Assembly: GCF_029851875.1 (NCBI RefSeq)
Contig: NZ_JARKVC010000004.1
Span: 1 to 41,472 of the forward strand
DNA: 41,472 nt
Source of the DNA: Actinomyces sp.
GTDB taxonomy: Bacteria; Actinomycetota; Actinomycetes; Actinomycetales; Actinomycetaceae
Reading direction: 5' to 3'
Under the pieces are notes generated by a model. That model was not told the origin of the DNA. It worked only from the letters and a program-made list of their open reading frames with translations, and did no database searches. Numbering within the stretch: position 1 is the first letter of the stretch; every line of letters begins with the position of its first letter. The position numbers were made by a program, and so were the translations under genes. Positions 22,195 through 29,598 of this stretch are shown piece after piece.

Positions 22195-23172
22195 TCAGCT
22201 TTCGTGGTGGACGAGCTTCTTCTGCGCGCCGAACTGGATGGCGGTGACCACGAGCGTCAGGGCCAGCAGCACCACGGAGGCGGCGCTGGACAGGCCGAGC
22301 TGGGACTTGGCGAAGCCCAGGTCGTAGATGTGGTAGACGATGGTGCGCGTGCCGTTGTCCGGGCCGGCGTTCTTGACCAGGACGAAGACCAGGTCGAAGG
22401 TCTGCAGGGACGAGATGCAGGCGACGACGCACTGGTAGAAGATGATCGGGGACAGCAGCGGCAGCGTGATCCGGAAGAAGCGGGCGAGCGGGCCGGCGCC
22501 GTCGATCTTGGCGGCCTCCATGACCGAGGGCGGGATCCCCTGCAGCCCGGCCATGAAGATGACGATGTTGAGGCCGACCGAGGACCAGATGGTCACGATG
22601 CACACCGAGACCAGCGCGAGCCAGGGGTGGCCGAGCCAGTCGATGTTCTCGACGCCCAGGACCGCCGAGACGACGGCGGAGATCACTCCGTCCCGGCGCA
22701 GCAGCTGCTGCCAGATCAGGGCGATGGCCACGGCGCTGGTGACCACGGGGGTGAAGAGCATGACCAGGTAGACCGAGCGGAAACGGACCTTGTTGAGCAC
22801 CGTGGCGCCCACGATGGACACAAAGAGGCCGATGGGCACCGTCACGAGCATGATGACGCCGGTGTTGAGCACGGCGCGTCCCAGGTCAGGGTCCGAGAGC
22901 TGGTCGCGGAAGCTGTCCAGCCCGACGAAGCGTGGCGTCCCGAAGCCGTTCCACTGCGTGAAGGCCAGGACGAAGGAGGCGGCGAAGGGGATGAGGGTGA
23001 ACAGGCAGATGCCCAGGACCTGAGGGGCGACGAAGAACATGCCCCAGCGTCGGTCGTTGCGACGCCAACGGGCCTCGGTGCTCCTACGGGTGGCGCGGCG
23101 CCGAGCGCCCCCGGCTCCTGGGGGAGCGGGGCGGTCCCCGGGACGGGTGGCAGCCTCAGTACACGAGCTCAT
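22195..23172 (-). CDS. Sugar ABC transporter permease, MalF type
   Basis: About 325 residues. After a basic, Pro/Arg-rich cytosolic N-terminus (to about residue 44) come six helices; the EAA loop is SVMEAAKIDGAGPLARFFRI (about 216-235 in this numbering). The first helix region FFVAPQVLGICLFTLIPF is typical of CUT1 MalF-like proteins. A GTG two codons upstream overlaps the binding-protein stop (GTGA), but I prefer the ATG because GAGAAGG is then about ten bases away. It forms a heterodimer with the next gene product. Confidence 0.92.
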   Translation of the reverse strand: MSSCTEAATRPGDRPAPPGAGGARRRATRRSTEARWRRNDRRWGMFFVAPQVLGICLFTLIPFAASFVLAFTQWNGFGTPRFVGLDSFRDQLSDPDLGRAVLNTGVIMLVTVPIGLFVSIVGATVLNKVRFRSVYLVMLFTPVVTSAVAIALIWQQLLRRDGVISAVVSAVLGVENIDWLGHPWLALVSVCIVTIWSSVGLNIVIFMAGLQGIPPSVMEAAKIDGAGPLARFFRITLPLLSPIIFYQCVVACISSLQTFDLVFVLVKNAGPDNGTRTIVYHIYDLGFAKSQLGLSSAASVVLLALTLVVTAIQFGAQKKLVHHES

Positions 23173-23174
23173 GG

Positions 23175-24452
23175 TCACGAGGCCTTCTCAGCCACCAGGG
23201 CGGCGACCGCGTCGAGGGTCTCCTGGGCGGTGGACCTGCCCTGGTAGAGCGGCTGCATGTACTCCACGGCGATCTCGTTGGACAGGTCGGCGACGGCCGC
23301 CTCGACGGGGTAGTTGGAGAAGCCGGCGTCACGCATGTCCAGCATGGTCTGGGCGTGGGCGGGGTAGCCGTCAGCCAGGACGATCTCGTCGGCGCCGGTG
23401 ATCGAGGGCACGGCGTTGCCGCCCTCGCCCAGGCGCAGCTCCTGGCCGGCGGCACTGAGGTAGGTGTCGTAGAAGGCGAGGGCGCCGGCCCTGTTCCTCG
23501 TCCTGGCGTTGACGGCGAGGTAGGAGGCGGCCACGCCTGTGGGAGCGGCGGCCCCGTCCGGGGTGGGCCAGCGAACGATGTCATAGAGGTCCTTGTCCAC
23601 GCCGGCGCCCTCGATCGTGCCGATGGTGTAGCGCCCTGCGGCGAGGAAGCCGAGCTGGTGGGTCACGAGCAGACTGTCCTCACCGGCGCCCTCGGGAAGC
23701 AGGTCAGCCACGATGAGCTCGCCGCTGCGGAACCTCGTGGCGTACTCCTCCAGCGCCTTGACGCTGGCCGGGTCCGTGTTGGCCACGTAGGTGTCGCCGT
23801 CGTAGACCTTGCCGCCGCCACAGGTGATGATCGAGTCGTGGGTGGCCCAGTAGTTCCAGTAGCAGGCGCCGTTGAGGCCAGCGGCCTTGAGCCTGGCCGT
23901 CATGGCGAAGAAGGCCCCGGTGGTCCACTGGTCAGAGGCGGCGAGCTGCGCCGGGTCCTCGGTGATCCCGGCGGCCCTGAGCGCCTCCTTGTCGAACCAC
24001 AGGCAGTCGGGGTTGCAGTCGTTGGGCAGGGCGTAGAGAGCGCCCTCGAAGCGGGCCACGTCGAGCAGGGAGCTGTTGAAGCTGGCCAGGTCGAGGGTGG
24101 TCTCGCCCTCAACGGGCAGCAGGACGCCGTTGCGGATGAAGGAGGCGATGCGGTCGTCGCCGACGTAGAAGACGTCCGGCGCCGTGCCGGAGGAGAGCTG
24201 GGTGAGCAGCTTGGAGTGGTAGTCAGAGTAGGACGCCGTGGGCTGGAAGACGAGTCTGACCTCGGGGTGGTCCTTCTTGAACTGCTCCTGGACGGCGTCG
24301 TAGCGCTTGAGCTCCTCGGGTGAGCCCCACGTGGACCAGGTCACGGTGCTGTCGTCGGAGGACCCGGAGGAGCCGGAGCATCCGGCCAGGGCGGCGGCTG
24401 CCAGGCTGAGGCCGGAGACCTGGGCGAAGCGGCGACGGGACAGGGTGTTCAT
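23175..24452 (-). CDS. Sugar-binding lipoprotein of the ABC importer
   Basis: A 425-residue extracellular solute-binding protein of the carbohydrate (family 1) type. The N-terminus SRRRFAQVSGLSL is a Tat-like twin-arginine signal, followed by the lipobox LAGC with Cys25 as the lipidated residue, then a Ser-rich linker. The mature part begins VTWSTWGSPEELKRYDAV and includes LSSGTAPDVFYVGDD, common to sugar-binding members. It is tethered to the membrane outside and delivers ligand to the two permeases. It lies 12 bases behind the EamA gene with AAGGAGAAACACC before its ATG. Ligand cannot be read from sequence; a beta-galactoside is suggested by the shared operator with ebgA. Confidence 0.93.
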   Translation of the reverse strand: MNTLSRRRFAQVSGLSLAAAALAGCSGSSGSSDDSTVTWSTWGSPEELKRYDAVQEQFKKDHPEVRLVFQPTASYSDYHSKLLTQLSSGTAPDVFYVGDDRIASFIRNGVLLPVEGETTLDLASFNSSLLDVARFEGALYALPNDCNPDCLWFDKEALRAAGITEDPAQLAASDQWTTGAFFAMTARLKAAGLNGACYWNYWATHDSIITCGGGKVYDGDTYVANTDPASVKALEEYATRFRSGELIVADLLPEGAGEDSLLVTHQLGFLAAGRYTIGTIEGAGVDKDLYDIVRWPTPDGAAAPTGVAASYLAVNARTRNRAGALAFYDTYLSAAGQELRLGEGGNAVPSITGADEIVLADGYPAHAQTMLDMRDAGFSNYPVEAAVADLSNEIAVEYMQPLYQGRSTAQETLDAVAALVAEKAS

Positions 24453-24464
24453 GGTGTTTCTCCT

Positions 24465-25376
24465 TCACTGGTCGACGGTGACGTCGTCAGACGTGGCTAC
24501 GGCCCGGGCGGCCGTGGCCACGGGGGTCTGTGGTGTGCTGCGGGCGCCGAGGAGCGTGGCGGCCAGGATGACGCCACCGCCGGTCAGCAGCCGCGCGCTC
24601 AGGTGCTCTCCGCCCAGCGCGATAGCGAACAGAGAGGCGAAGACGGGCTCAAAGGTCATCAGGAGCGCGGTCCTGGTGGCACTGAGGTGCCGCTGGGCCC
24701 AGGTCTGCAGGAGCATGGTGGCGATACCGGCGACCAGCACCGTGTAGGCGATGGCGCGCCATGCCACCGGGTCGGCGCTGAGACGCACACCGCCGGGGGC
24801 GGCCGCGACCAGACAGGTCAGGGCGACGCCGATCAGCTGGGCCGCGGTGAGGGCCAGCGCGTCCCACTGGGGTGCGAAGCGCTCCAGGACCACGATGTGG
24901 AGGGCGTAGAAGAATGCTCCGAGCAGCGTGAGCCACTCTCCCCAGCCCATGCTCGCCGGGCCGGTCAGTGTCAGCGCGCCCAGGCCGAGGCAGGCCAGGG
25001 CCACTGACACCCATGCCTGGGCAGGCAGGCGGACCTTGAGGAAGAGCCACAGGATGACTGGCGTGAGGACCACGTAGGTGCCGGTGATGAAGCCTGAGAC
25101 TGAGGCAGAGGTGTGCCTGAGCCCGTAGGTCTGGGCGATCTGGGCCGCCCCGTACAGGACGCCGAGGGCGGCTCCTGCGCGCCAGCCTGCGGCGGGCAGC
25201 CGGCGCAGGCGCGGCCACAGGATCAGGGCGATGAGCGCCGCGGCGATGGTGAAGCGGATCGCGAGGAAGTCGATGGGCTCCATGCGGTCGACGGCGTCCT
25301 TGATGATGAAGAACGTCGAGCCCCAGATCACGGTGATCGTGAGCACGGCAAGCGTCGCCAGACCTGAGCGTCGCAT
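24465..25376 (-). CDS. EamA/DMT-family transporter
   Basis: A 303-residue membrane protein with ten helices in two EamA repeats (about residues 8-137 and 146-280). ITVIWGSTFFIIKDAVD and GFITGTYVVLTPVI mark the first repeat; TALLMTFEPVFASLFAIALGGEHL marks the second. DMT proteins mostly export or import small metabolites. It is unusual as first gene of a sugar ABC operon: its promoter, operator and AAGGAGGCGAGG ribosome site lead straight into it, and the binding-protein gene follows after 12 bases. It may export a by-product or excess sugar, or import a related compound; this is inference. Confidence 0.85.
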   Translation of the reverse strand: MRRSGLATLAVLTITVIWGSTFFIIKDAVDRMEPIDFLAIRFTIAAALIALILWPRLRRLPAAGWRAGAALGVLYGAAQIAQTYGLRHTSASVSGFITGTYVVLTPVILWLFLKVRLPAQAWVSVALACLGLGALTLTGPASMGWGEWLTLLGAFFYALHIVVLERFAPQWDALALTAAQLIGVALTCLVAAAPGGVRLSADPVAWRAIAYTVLVAGIATMLLQTWAQRHLSATRTALLMTFEPVFASLFAIALGGEHLSARLLTGGGVILAATLLGARSTPQTPVATAARAVATSDDVTVDQ

Positions 25377-25392
25377 CCTCGCCTCCTTGCGA

Positions 25393-25406
25393 TGTAAGCG
25401 GTTGCA
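25393..25406. promoter_or_regulatory. LacI-type operator before the EamA/ABC/glycosidase operon
   Basis: TGTAAGCGGTTGCA differs by one base from the ebgA operator. On the minus strand it begins four bases after the -10 box, the same geometry as at ebgA. The regulator is probably the LacI protein at 15062-16087; the LacI gene at 25634 is an alternative. Confidence 0.75.
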
Positions 25407-25410
25407 TTGA

Positions 25411-25439
25411 AGGATAGAGGCGCGTTTTCAGGTTGTCAA
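25411..25439 (-). promoter_or_regulatory. Promoter of the EamA/ABC/glycosidase operon
   Basis: Minus strand: TTGACA (25434-25439), 17 bases, TATCCT (25411-25416). The -35 box is exact consensus with ideal spacing, the best promoter in the window. The operator follows directly. Confidence 0.8.
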
Positions 25440-25633
25440 TCACAGGAGCTGAGGCAGCCTCGTCTGCCCGGCCGTCAGGCGATCGCGTGAGGGAGGCCTG
25501 TGAGACAGGCGCTTGCGCGCGCAGACGCTGAGCGAGGAGTATGACGGAGACGGGGTGAGCCGGTCGCTCCCGACTCGGGGTGCCCGCGGCCGCGTCCCCA
25601 CGAGCACGAGGCGTCACACGACCAGGAGGAGCC

Positions 25634-26713
25634 ATGGGCAGCGCACCCCAGCGCGCCGTCACCCAGGAGCAGGTGGCTCGCGAGGCAGGGGTCTCCCGTG
25701 GACTGGTCTCCATGGCGCTGGCAGGCTCTCCCCGCGTCGCCCAGGCCACCCGAGACCACATCCTCGGCACCGCGGCCCGACTGGGCTACCGCGTCAACCG
25801 CTCCGCCGCAGCCCTGGCCTCCGGGCGCTCGGGGCTGATCGGCCTGGTCCTGCCAGACCTGCGTAACCCCTTCTTTGACTTCATCGCCCACGCCCTCCAG
25901 GTCGCGGCCCGGGAGCAGGGCCTGACCCTCGTCATCACCCTGGCCACCCAGGTCGGTGACGGTGAGGGCGCCGTGGACACCATGCTCGCCATGCAGCTCG
26001 AGGGGCTGGTGCTCGTCTCCCCGGCCATGCCCGACCCGGTGATCCGGGCCCTGGGCAGGGAGACTGCCGTGTGCCTCATCGGGCGCACCAGCGCCGGGGG
26101 CCGGGTGGACACGGTCCGCCTGGACGAGGAGGCTGCCGCGCTCGTCGTCGTCGACCACCTGCTGGGGGCCGGAGCGCAGGACCTGGTCTACCTCACCCCG
26201 CCCGAGCAGGAGGACCCCAACGCGACCGAGCGCGGCGGAGCCCTGGCGCAGGCCTGCCGTGAGGCGGGGGTCAGGCTGCACACGCTCCTCGCGCCGCGCG
26301 ACGGGGGCGGGGGAGTCGGCCAGGCCCTGGCGCGCTGCGCCCAGGACGGGCGCCGGATCGGCGTGGTGGCCCACAACGACGTCGTCGCCCTGGACGCGCT
26401 CGCGGCCCTGCGGGCCGTTGGAGGGTGGACGCCGCTGGTGTCCTACGACGACACCTACCTGGCTCGACGAGAGGAGTTCTCTCTCACCAGCGTCGAGCAG
26501 CCCGCTGACGCGATGGCCCGTGACGCCATCCGCCTGGTGTGCGAGCGGTCGGGTCGCCTCACCCCGCAGGGCCGGCAGGAGACAGGCGACGGCGTGCCCG
26601 CTGGCCCGGAGGCGGCGTCGGGTCCTGGGCGCAGCCTCACCCTGGAGCCGGTGCTGGCGGTGCGGCGCTCCTCGACCCGGCCTGCCGGAGACCTTGCGCC
26701 CACCCTGCGCTGA
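25634..26713 (+). CDS. Second LacI-family regulator
   Basis: A 359-residue LacI-type regulator. The HTH is at residues 8-30 (VTQEQVAREAGVSRGLVSMAL), the hinge follows with NRSAAALASG, and the sensor domain begins LIGLVLPDLRNPFFDFIAHAL. Recognition residues Arg-Gly differ from those of the first LacI protein, so it may bind another site. The C-terminus carries a Pro/Gly-rich extension of about 50 residues. AGGAGGA precedes the ATG. It is divergent from the EamA operon and could regulate it or itself; no palindrome specific to it is evident in the shared region. Confidence 0.87.
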   Translation: MGSAPQRAVTQEQVAREAGVSRGLVSMALAGSPRVAQATRDHILGTAARLGYRVNRSAAALASGRSGLIGLVLPDLRNPFFDFIAHALQVAAREQGLTLVITLATQVGDGEGAVDTMLAMQLEGLVLVSPAMPDPVIRALGRETAVCLIGRTSAGGRVDTVRLDEEAAALVVVDHLLGAGAQDLVYLTPPEQEDPNATERGGALAQACREAGVRLHTLLAPRDGGGGVGQALARCAQDGRRIGVVAHNDVVALDALAALRAVGGWTPLVSYDDTYLARREEFSLTSVEQPADAMARDAIRLVCERSGRLTPQGRQETGDGVPAGPEAASGPGRSLTLEPVLAVRRSSTRPAGDLAPTLR

Positions 26714-26810
26714 GACCAGGGCGTCTGGGGCTGGAGGTGCTCGGAGCGACGCCGCCAGGCCGGCCGCGCGGCGTGCCACGCACGTGGCGGCAGGCTGCAC
26801 ACAGTCAAGG

Positions 26811-26849
26811 TCCTGGGGTGGCTGTCACCGTGACAGCCACCCCAGGACG
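26811..26849. terminator. Hairpin after the second LacI gene
   Basis: Arms 26811-26829 and 26831-26849 are exact reverse complements around a single base; in RNA about 17 bp would pair with a five-base loop. Confidence 0.75.
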
Positions 26850-26906
26850 GGCTTCCCGGGCGCTCAGGATCGACGAGGTGGGTAAGAGCGTCCAGGAAGG
26901 TCTGGG

Positions 26907-26951
26907 ACGACGGCGGTCGGCAGGGCCGGAGGCCTGTCTGGCCGCCGTCGT
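26907..26951 (-). terminator. Hairpin after the TIM-barrel gene
   Basis: ACGACGGCGG (26907-26916) pairs with CCGCCGTCGT (26942-26951), with a smaller GGCC/GGCC stem in the loop. It lies eight bases beyond the stop of the minus-strand gene. Confidence 0.6.
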
Positions 26952-26958
26952 GGGCTGC

Positions 26959-27957
26959 TCACAGGGCCTTGGCGGCGGCCAGCAGGTTCGAGGCGGAGAT
27001 CTCTAGTCCCTCCACGTTGCCGTACTCGGCGTCCTCGTGCTCGATGTTGACGTTCATGTCCGGGTCTGCCTGCTCGATCGCCCTCAGGAACTCGGTCCAG
27101 TAGGCGATGTCGTGGCCCAGGCCGAGGGCGACGAAGCGCCAGGCTGGGTCCTGGGGCCAGGAGCTGCACCAGTAGCCGTAGGCCACCGGGACCTTGCCCT
27201 CGGCCTCGGCCGGGACGTGACCGAAGTCGGTGTCGAGCACCCCGCGGTAGGAGGCGCCGGGGAAGATCTTGGTGTCCTTGGCGTGGACGTGGCCGACGAG
27301 CTCTCCCAGGCGCCTGGTAGCGGCGATGGGGTCCATCTGCTGCCAGAACAGGTGTGAGGGGTCCATGTTGACGCGCAGGTTGGTCGCCCCGGTCTCCTCG
27401 ACAAGGCGCTCGAAGGAGGGGACGTTGAACACGAGGTTGCGCGGGTGCAGCTCGAGGCAGACCTTGACGTCGTTGTCGTGGGCCAGGGCGTCGATCTCCT
27501 TGAAGAAAGGGACGACGACGCTCCACTGGTAGTCCAGGATCTCCATGTCGATCCCGTTCCAGGGATTGACGACCCAGGTGGGGTACCTTGCACCGGGGTC
27601 GGTGCCCGGGGTGCCGGACATCGTCACGATCTCCTTGACGCCCAGGGCCCCGGCCAGGCGGATGGCGTTTCGCAGGTCCTCGGCGTGCTTGAGGCCCTCG
27701 TTGGGCAGCGGTGAGGTCGGGTTGCCGGAGGTGTTGAGGCCGGACAGGACCATGCCCTTGTCCTCGAAGACGCCCAGGTAGTCCTCGCGGGCGGTCCTGG
27801 AGGCCAGCAGCGAGTCGACGGGGCAGTGAGGGGAGGGGATGAAGCCGCCGACGTTGACCTCGGCGCCGGTCAGGCCGGCTCCCTTGAGGACGTCGAGGGC
27901 CTCGGGCAGGCTGTGGTCGCCCAGGCAGGCGGTGTAGGCGCCGTAGGTGAGTGCCAT
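26959..27957 (-). CDS. Sugar phosphate isomerase/epimerase-like TIM barrel (AP_endonuc_2 family)
   Basis: A 332-residue (beta/alpha)8 protein of the xylose-isomerase-like group, which includes epimerases, IolE-type dehydratases and 3-keto-glycoside lyases. Candidate metal ligands are Glu169 (CLELHPRN), Asp199/His202 (NMDPSHLFW), His223/His225 (HVHAKD) and Glu306 (NIEHED). The length is somewhat above IolE (about 300). AAGGAGAACACC precedes the ATG. It is 43 bases downstream of a Gfo/Idh dehydrogenase gene, so the two likely act in sequence: oxidation of a sugar or glycoside, then isomerisation or elimination. It may supply the IolE step missing from the inositol genes, but the motifs do not prove this. 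Confidence 0.85.
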   Translation of the reverse strand: MALTYGAYTACLGDHSLPEALDVLKGAGLTGAEVNVGGFIPSPHCPVDSLLASRTAREDYLGVFEDKGMVLSGLNTSGNPTSPLPNEGLKHAEDLRNAIRLAGALGVKEIVTMSGTPGTDPGARYPTWVVNPWNGIDMEILDYQWSVVVPFFKEIDALAHDNDVKVCLELHPRNLVFNVPSFERLVEETGATNLRVNMDPSHLFWQQMDPIAATRRLGELVGHVHAKDTKIFPGASYRGVLDTDFGHVPAEAEGKVPVAYGYWCSSWPQDPAWRFVALGLGHDIAYWTEFLRAIEQADPDMNVNIEHEDAEYGNVEGLEISASNLLAAAKAL

Positions 27958-28000
27958 GGTGGTGTTCTCCTTGAAGACTTGAAGATACGGTGGGGTGTGG

Positions 28001-29203
28001 TCAGCTGTTGAAGCGGGAGACGTCGACGGCGGCGCCTCCGTTGGCGGCGGACTCGGCCACGGCGCTGGCGATGAGCATCTCGCGGTAGCCGTCGGCGAAG
28101 GTGGCGCAGCGCGGCAGGGACTCGGCCTCGCTCATGCCCGCGACCTGCTGGAGGAAGGCGTAGGCCTGGTAGGTGAACTGCTCGATCTGGGTGCAGCCCA
28201 CGCCGCCGAAGGCCATGGAGGAGCCACGCTCGAAGTAGGGGAAGGTGGGGTTGACCAGCACCCGGCGCGGGCCGGACAGGCCGGCCGGGGCGCAGGCGTC
28301 GTCAACCATGATCTCGCCGGTGCGGGACAGGTCCCAGGAGGCGCGGCCCCGCGAGCCGTGGACGTCGATCATCATGGCGTTGGGCATGCCCCAGGCGATG
28401 CGTGAGGCGGAGAAGGTGCCCACGGCGCCGTTGTCGAAGACGCCGGTGAAGGAGGCGACGTCGTCGTTGGTCACGGGGGCCGTCTCGGCGTCGGAGGTGT
28501 CCAGGGCGGTGCCGCGGGTCACGTGGCCCTTGGCGACCGGACGCTCCTTGATTGCGGTGACCATGGCGCCCCCGGAGACGGACACGAGACGGCCGCAGAT
28601 GGTCTCAGCGGTGTCGATGAGGTGGGAGCCGACGTCGCCCAGGGCGCCCGAGCCCATGGGGCCGGCGTAGCGCCAGGCCATCGGGGTGGAGGGGTCGCAG
28701 CCGTAGTCGCACCAGTAGCGGGCGTTGATGTGGTTGACCTCGCCCAGGTGGCCGGTGTCGACCAGCTTCTTGATCTCGGCCACGGCCGCGTTGCGGCGGT
28801 AGGTGAAGCCGGTGGAGGTGACGACCTCGGGGTGGGCGGCCTCGGCCTCGGCCATGGCCTTGGCGTTCTCAAGGGTGTCGGCCAGGGGCTTCTCGCACAG
28901 GACGTGCTTGCCGGCGCGGATCATGGCCTCGGCGACCTCACGGTGCAGGGCGTTGCCCACCACGATCGAGACCATGTCGATGCTCGGGTCCTGGGCGACG
29001 TCGCGCCAGTCGGTCACGGCCTTGTCGTAGCCGTAGCGCTCGGCCGCGTCCTTGGCGAAGGGCTCGTAGGCGTCGGCGATGGCGGCCAGGCGGACCTTGG
29101 GCAGGCCCAGGTCGAAGACGGTGCCGACCTGACGCCAGGCGTTGGCGTGGGTGGTGCCGGCCATGCCGGCTCCGATGACTGCTACTGACAGGGGCTTGTC
29201 CAT
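28001..29203 (-). CDS. Gfo/Idh/MocA-family NAD(P)-dependent sugar dehydrogenase
   Basis: A 400-residue oxidoreductase. The Rossmann motif VAVIGAGMAGTTHANAW is at residues 6-22, the family motif CEKPLAD near 100, and the catalytic-region GALGDVGSHLIDTAET near 190. Such enzymes oxidise C2, C3 or C5 hydroxyls of sugars, inositols or glycosides. I chose the ATG at 29203 because GAGGA lies eight bases upstream; another ATG at 29218 has no ribosome site. Two LacI-type operators and a promoter lie at 29246-29300. It heads an operon with the TIM-barrel gene. A myo- or scyllo-inositol, or a glycoside, are possible substrates. Confidence 0.88.
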   Translation of the reverse strand: MDKPLSVAVIGAGMAGTTHANAWRQVGTVFDLGLPKVRLAAIADAYEPFAKDAAERYGYDKAVTDWRDVAQDPSIDMVSIVVGNALHREVAEAMIRAGKHVLCEKPLADTLENAKAMAEAEAAHPEVVTSTGFTYRRNAAVAEIKKLVDTGHLGEVNHINARYWCDYGCDPSTPMAWRYAGPMGSGALGDVGSHLIDTAETICGRLVSVSGGAMVTAIKERPVAKGHVTRGTALDTSDAETAPVTNDDVASFTGVFDNGAVGTFSASRIAWGMPNAMMIDVHGSRGRASWDLSRTGEIMVDDACAPAGLSGPRRVLVNPTFPYFERGSSMAFGGVGCTQIEQFTYQAYAFLQQVAGMSEAESLPRCATFADGYREMLIASAVAESAANGGAAVDVSRFNS

Positions 29204-29245
29204 AGGTGGTGTCCTCATTGACGAAAGGGGGGTTCCGCTGCTGCG

Positions 29246-29259
29246 TTAACGCGCGTCAA
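29246..29259. promoter_or_regulatory. LacI-type operator O2 of the dehydrogenase operon
   Basis: TTAACGCGCGTCAA, a near-perfect palindrome, downstream of the -10 box. It repeats exactly at 29287-29300, 41 bases away, about four helical turns. Confidence 0.7.
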
Positions 29260-29270
29260 CGCATGTGACG

Positions 29271-29300
29271 AGTATGGGGCAGAGTGTTAACGCGCGTCAA
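29271..29300 (-). promoter_or_regulatory. Promoter of the dehydrogenase operon, overlapping operator O1
   Basis: Minus strand: TTGACG (29295-29300), 18 bases, CATACT (29271-29276). The -35 box is part of the operator TTAACGCGCGTCAA at 29287-29300, so repressor would cover it directly. Confidence 0.6.
29287..29300. promoter_or_regulatory. LacI-type operator O1 of the dehydrogenase operon
   Basis: TTAACGCGCGTCAA, an exact copy of the site at 29246-29259. The nearest LacI-family gene is the one starting near 29599. The core TGACGCGCGTCA recurs before iolG at 32460-32471. Confidence 0.72.
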
Positions 29301-29347
29301 GAGGGGGTGAGAGGAGTCTGCCCGCGCATGCTGGGGGGCCCGTCCAG

Positions 29348-29527
29348 CTGGCGGCGTGCCTGCGTGTTCTGGCGGCGTACCTACGTGTGCTGGCGGCGTA
29401 CCTACGTACTGAGGGCGTGTCCTGCGACGTCGTCAGCCACGCCCTCGTCGTGAAGCCACGCCGTCGCCGGGTATATCCACGCCCCCAACGGCCAGCCACG
29501 CCGCCAGAACACGCAGGCACGCCGCCA
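29348..29527. repeat. Phased repeat array with 30-bp inverted arms
   Basis: Three direct 21-bp units begin at 29348, 29369 and 29390, each starting CTGGCGGCGT. The 30 bases 29349-29378 occur again as an exact reverse complement at 29498-29527. Between them the core CCACGCC (complement GGCGTGG) recurs at starts 29436, 29455, 29476, 29495 and 29516, spaced 19, 21, 19 and 21. The inner pair GAGGGCGTG/CACGCCCTC (29411-29419, 29438-29446) can close a hairpin. The array fills the 5' region of the third LacI gene. It is not convincingly coding. Confidence 0.8.
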
Positions 29528-29598
29528 ACAGGGGGCGCCCGTGGGACAATGCTGCGTGAAGTCCGTGCCAGCAGTCGATGAGCGAGGAGGTGCCCGCC

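Noticed and set aside
29348-29527. CRISPR-like array
   Set aside because: The units are adjacent without unique spacers of constant size, occur in both orientations, and no cas gene is near.
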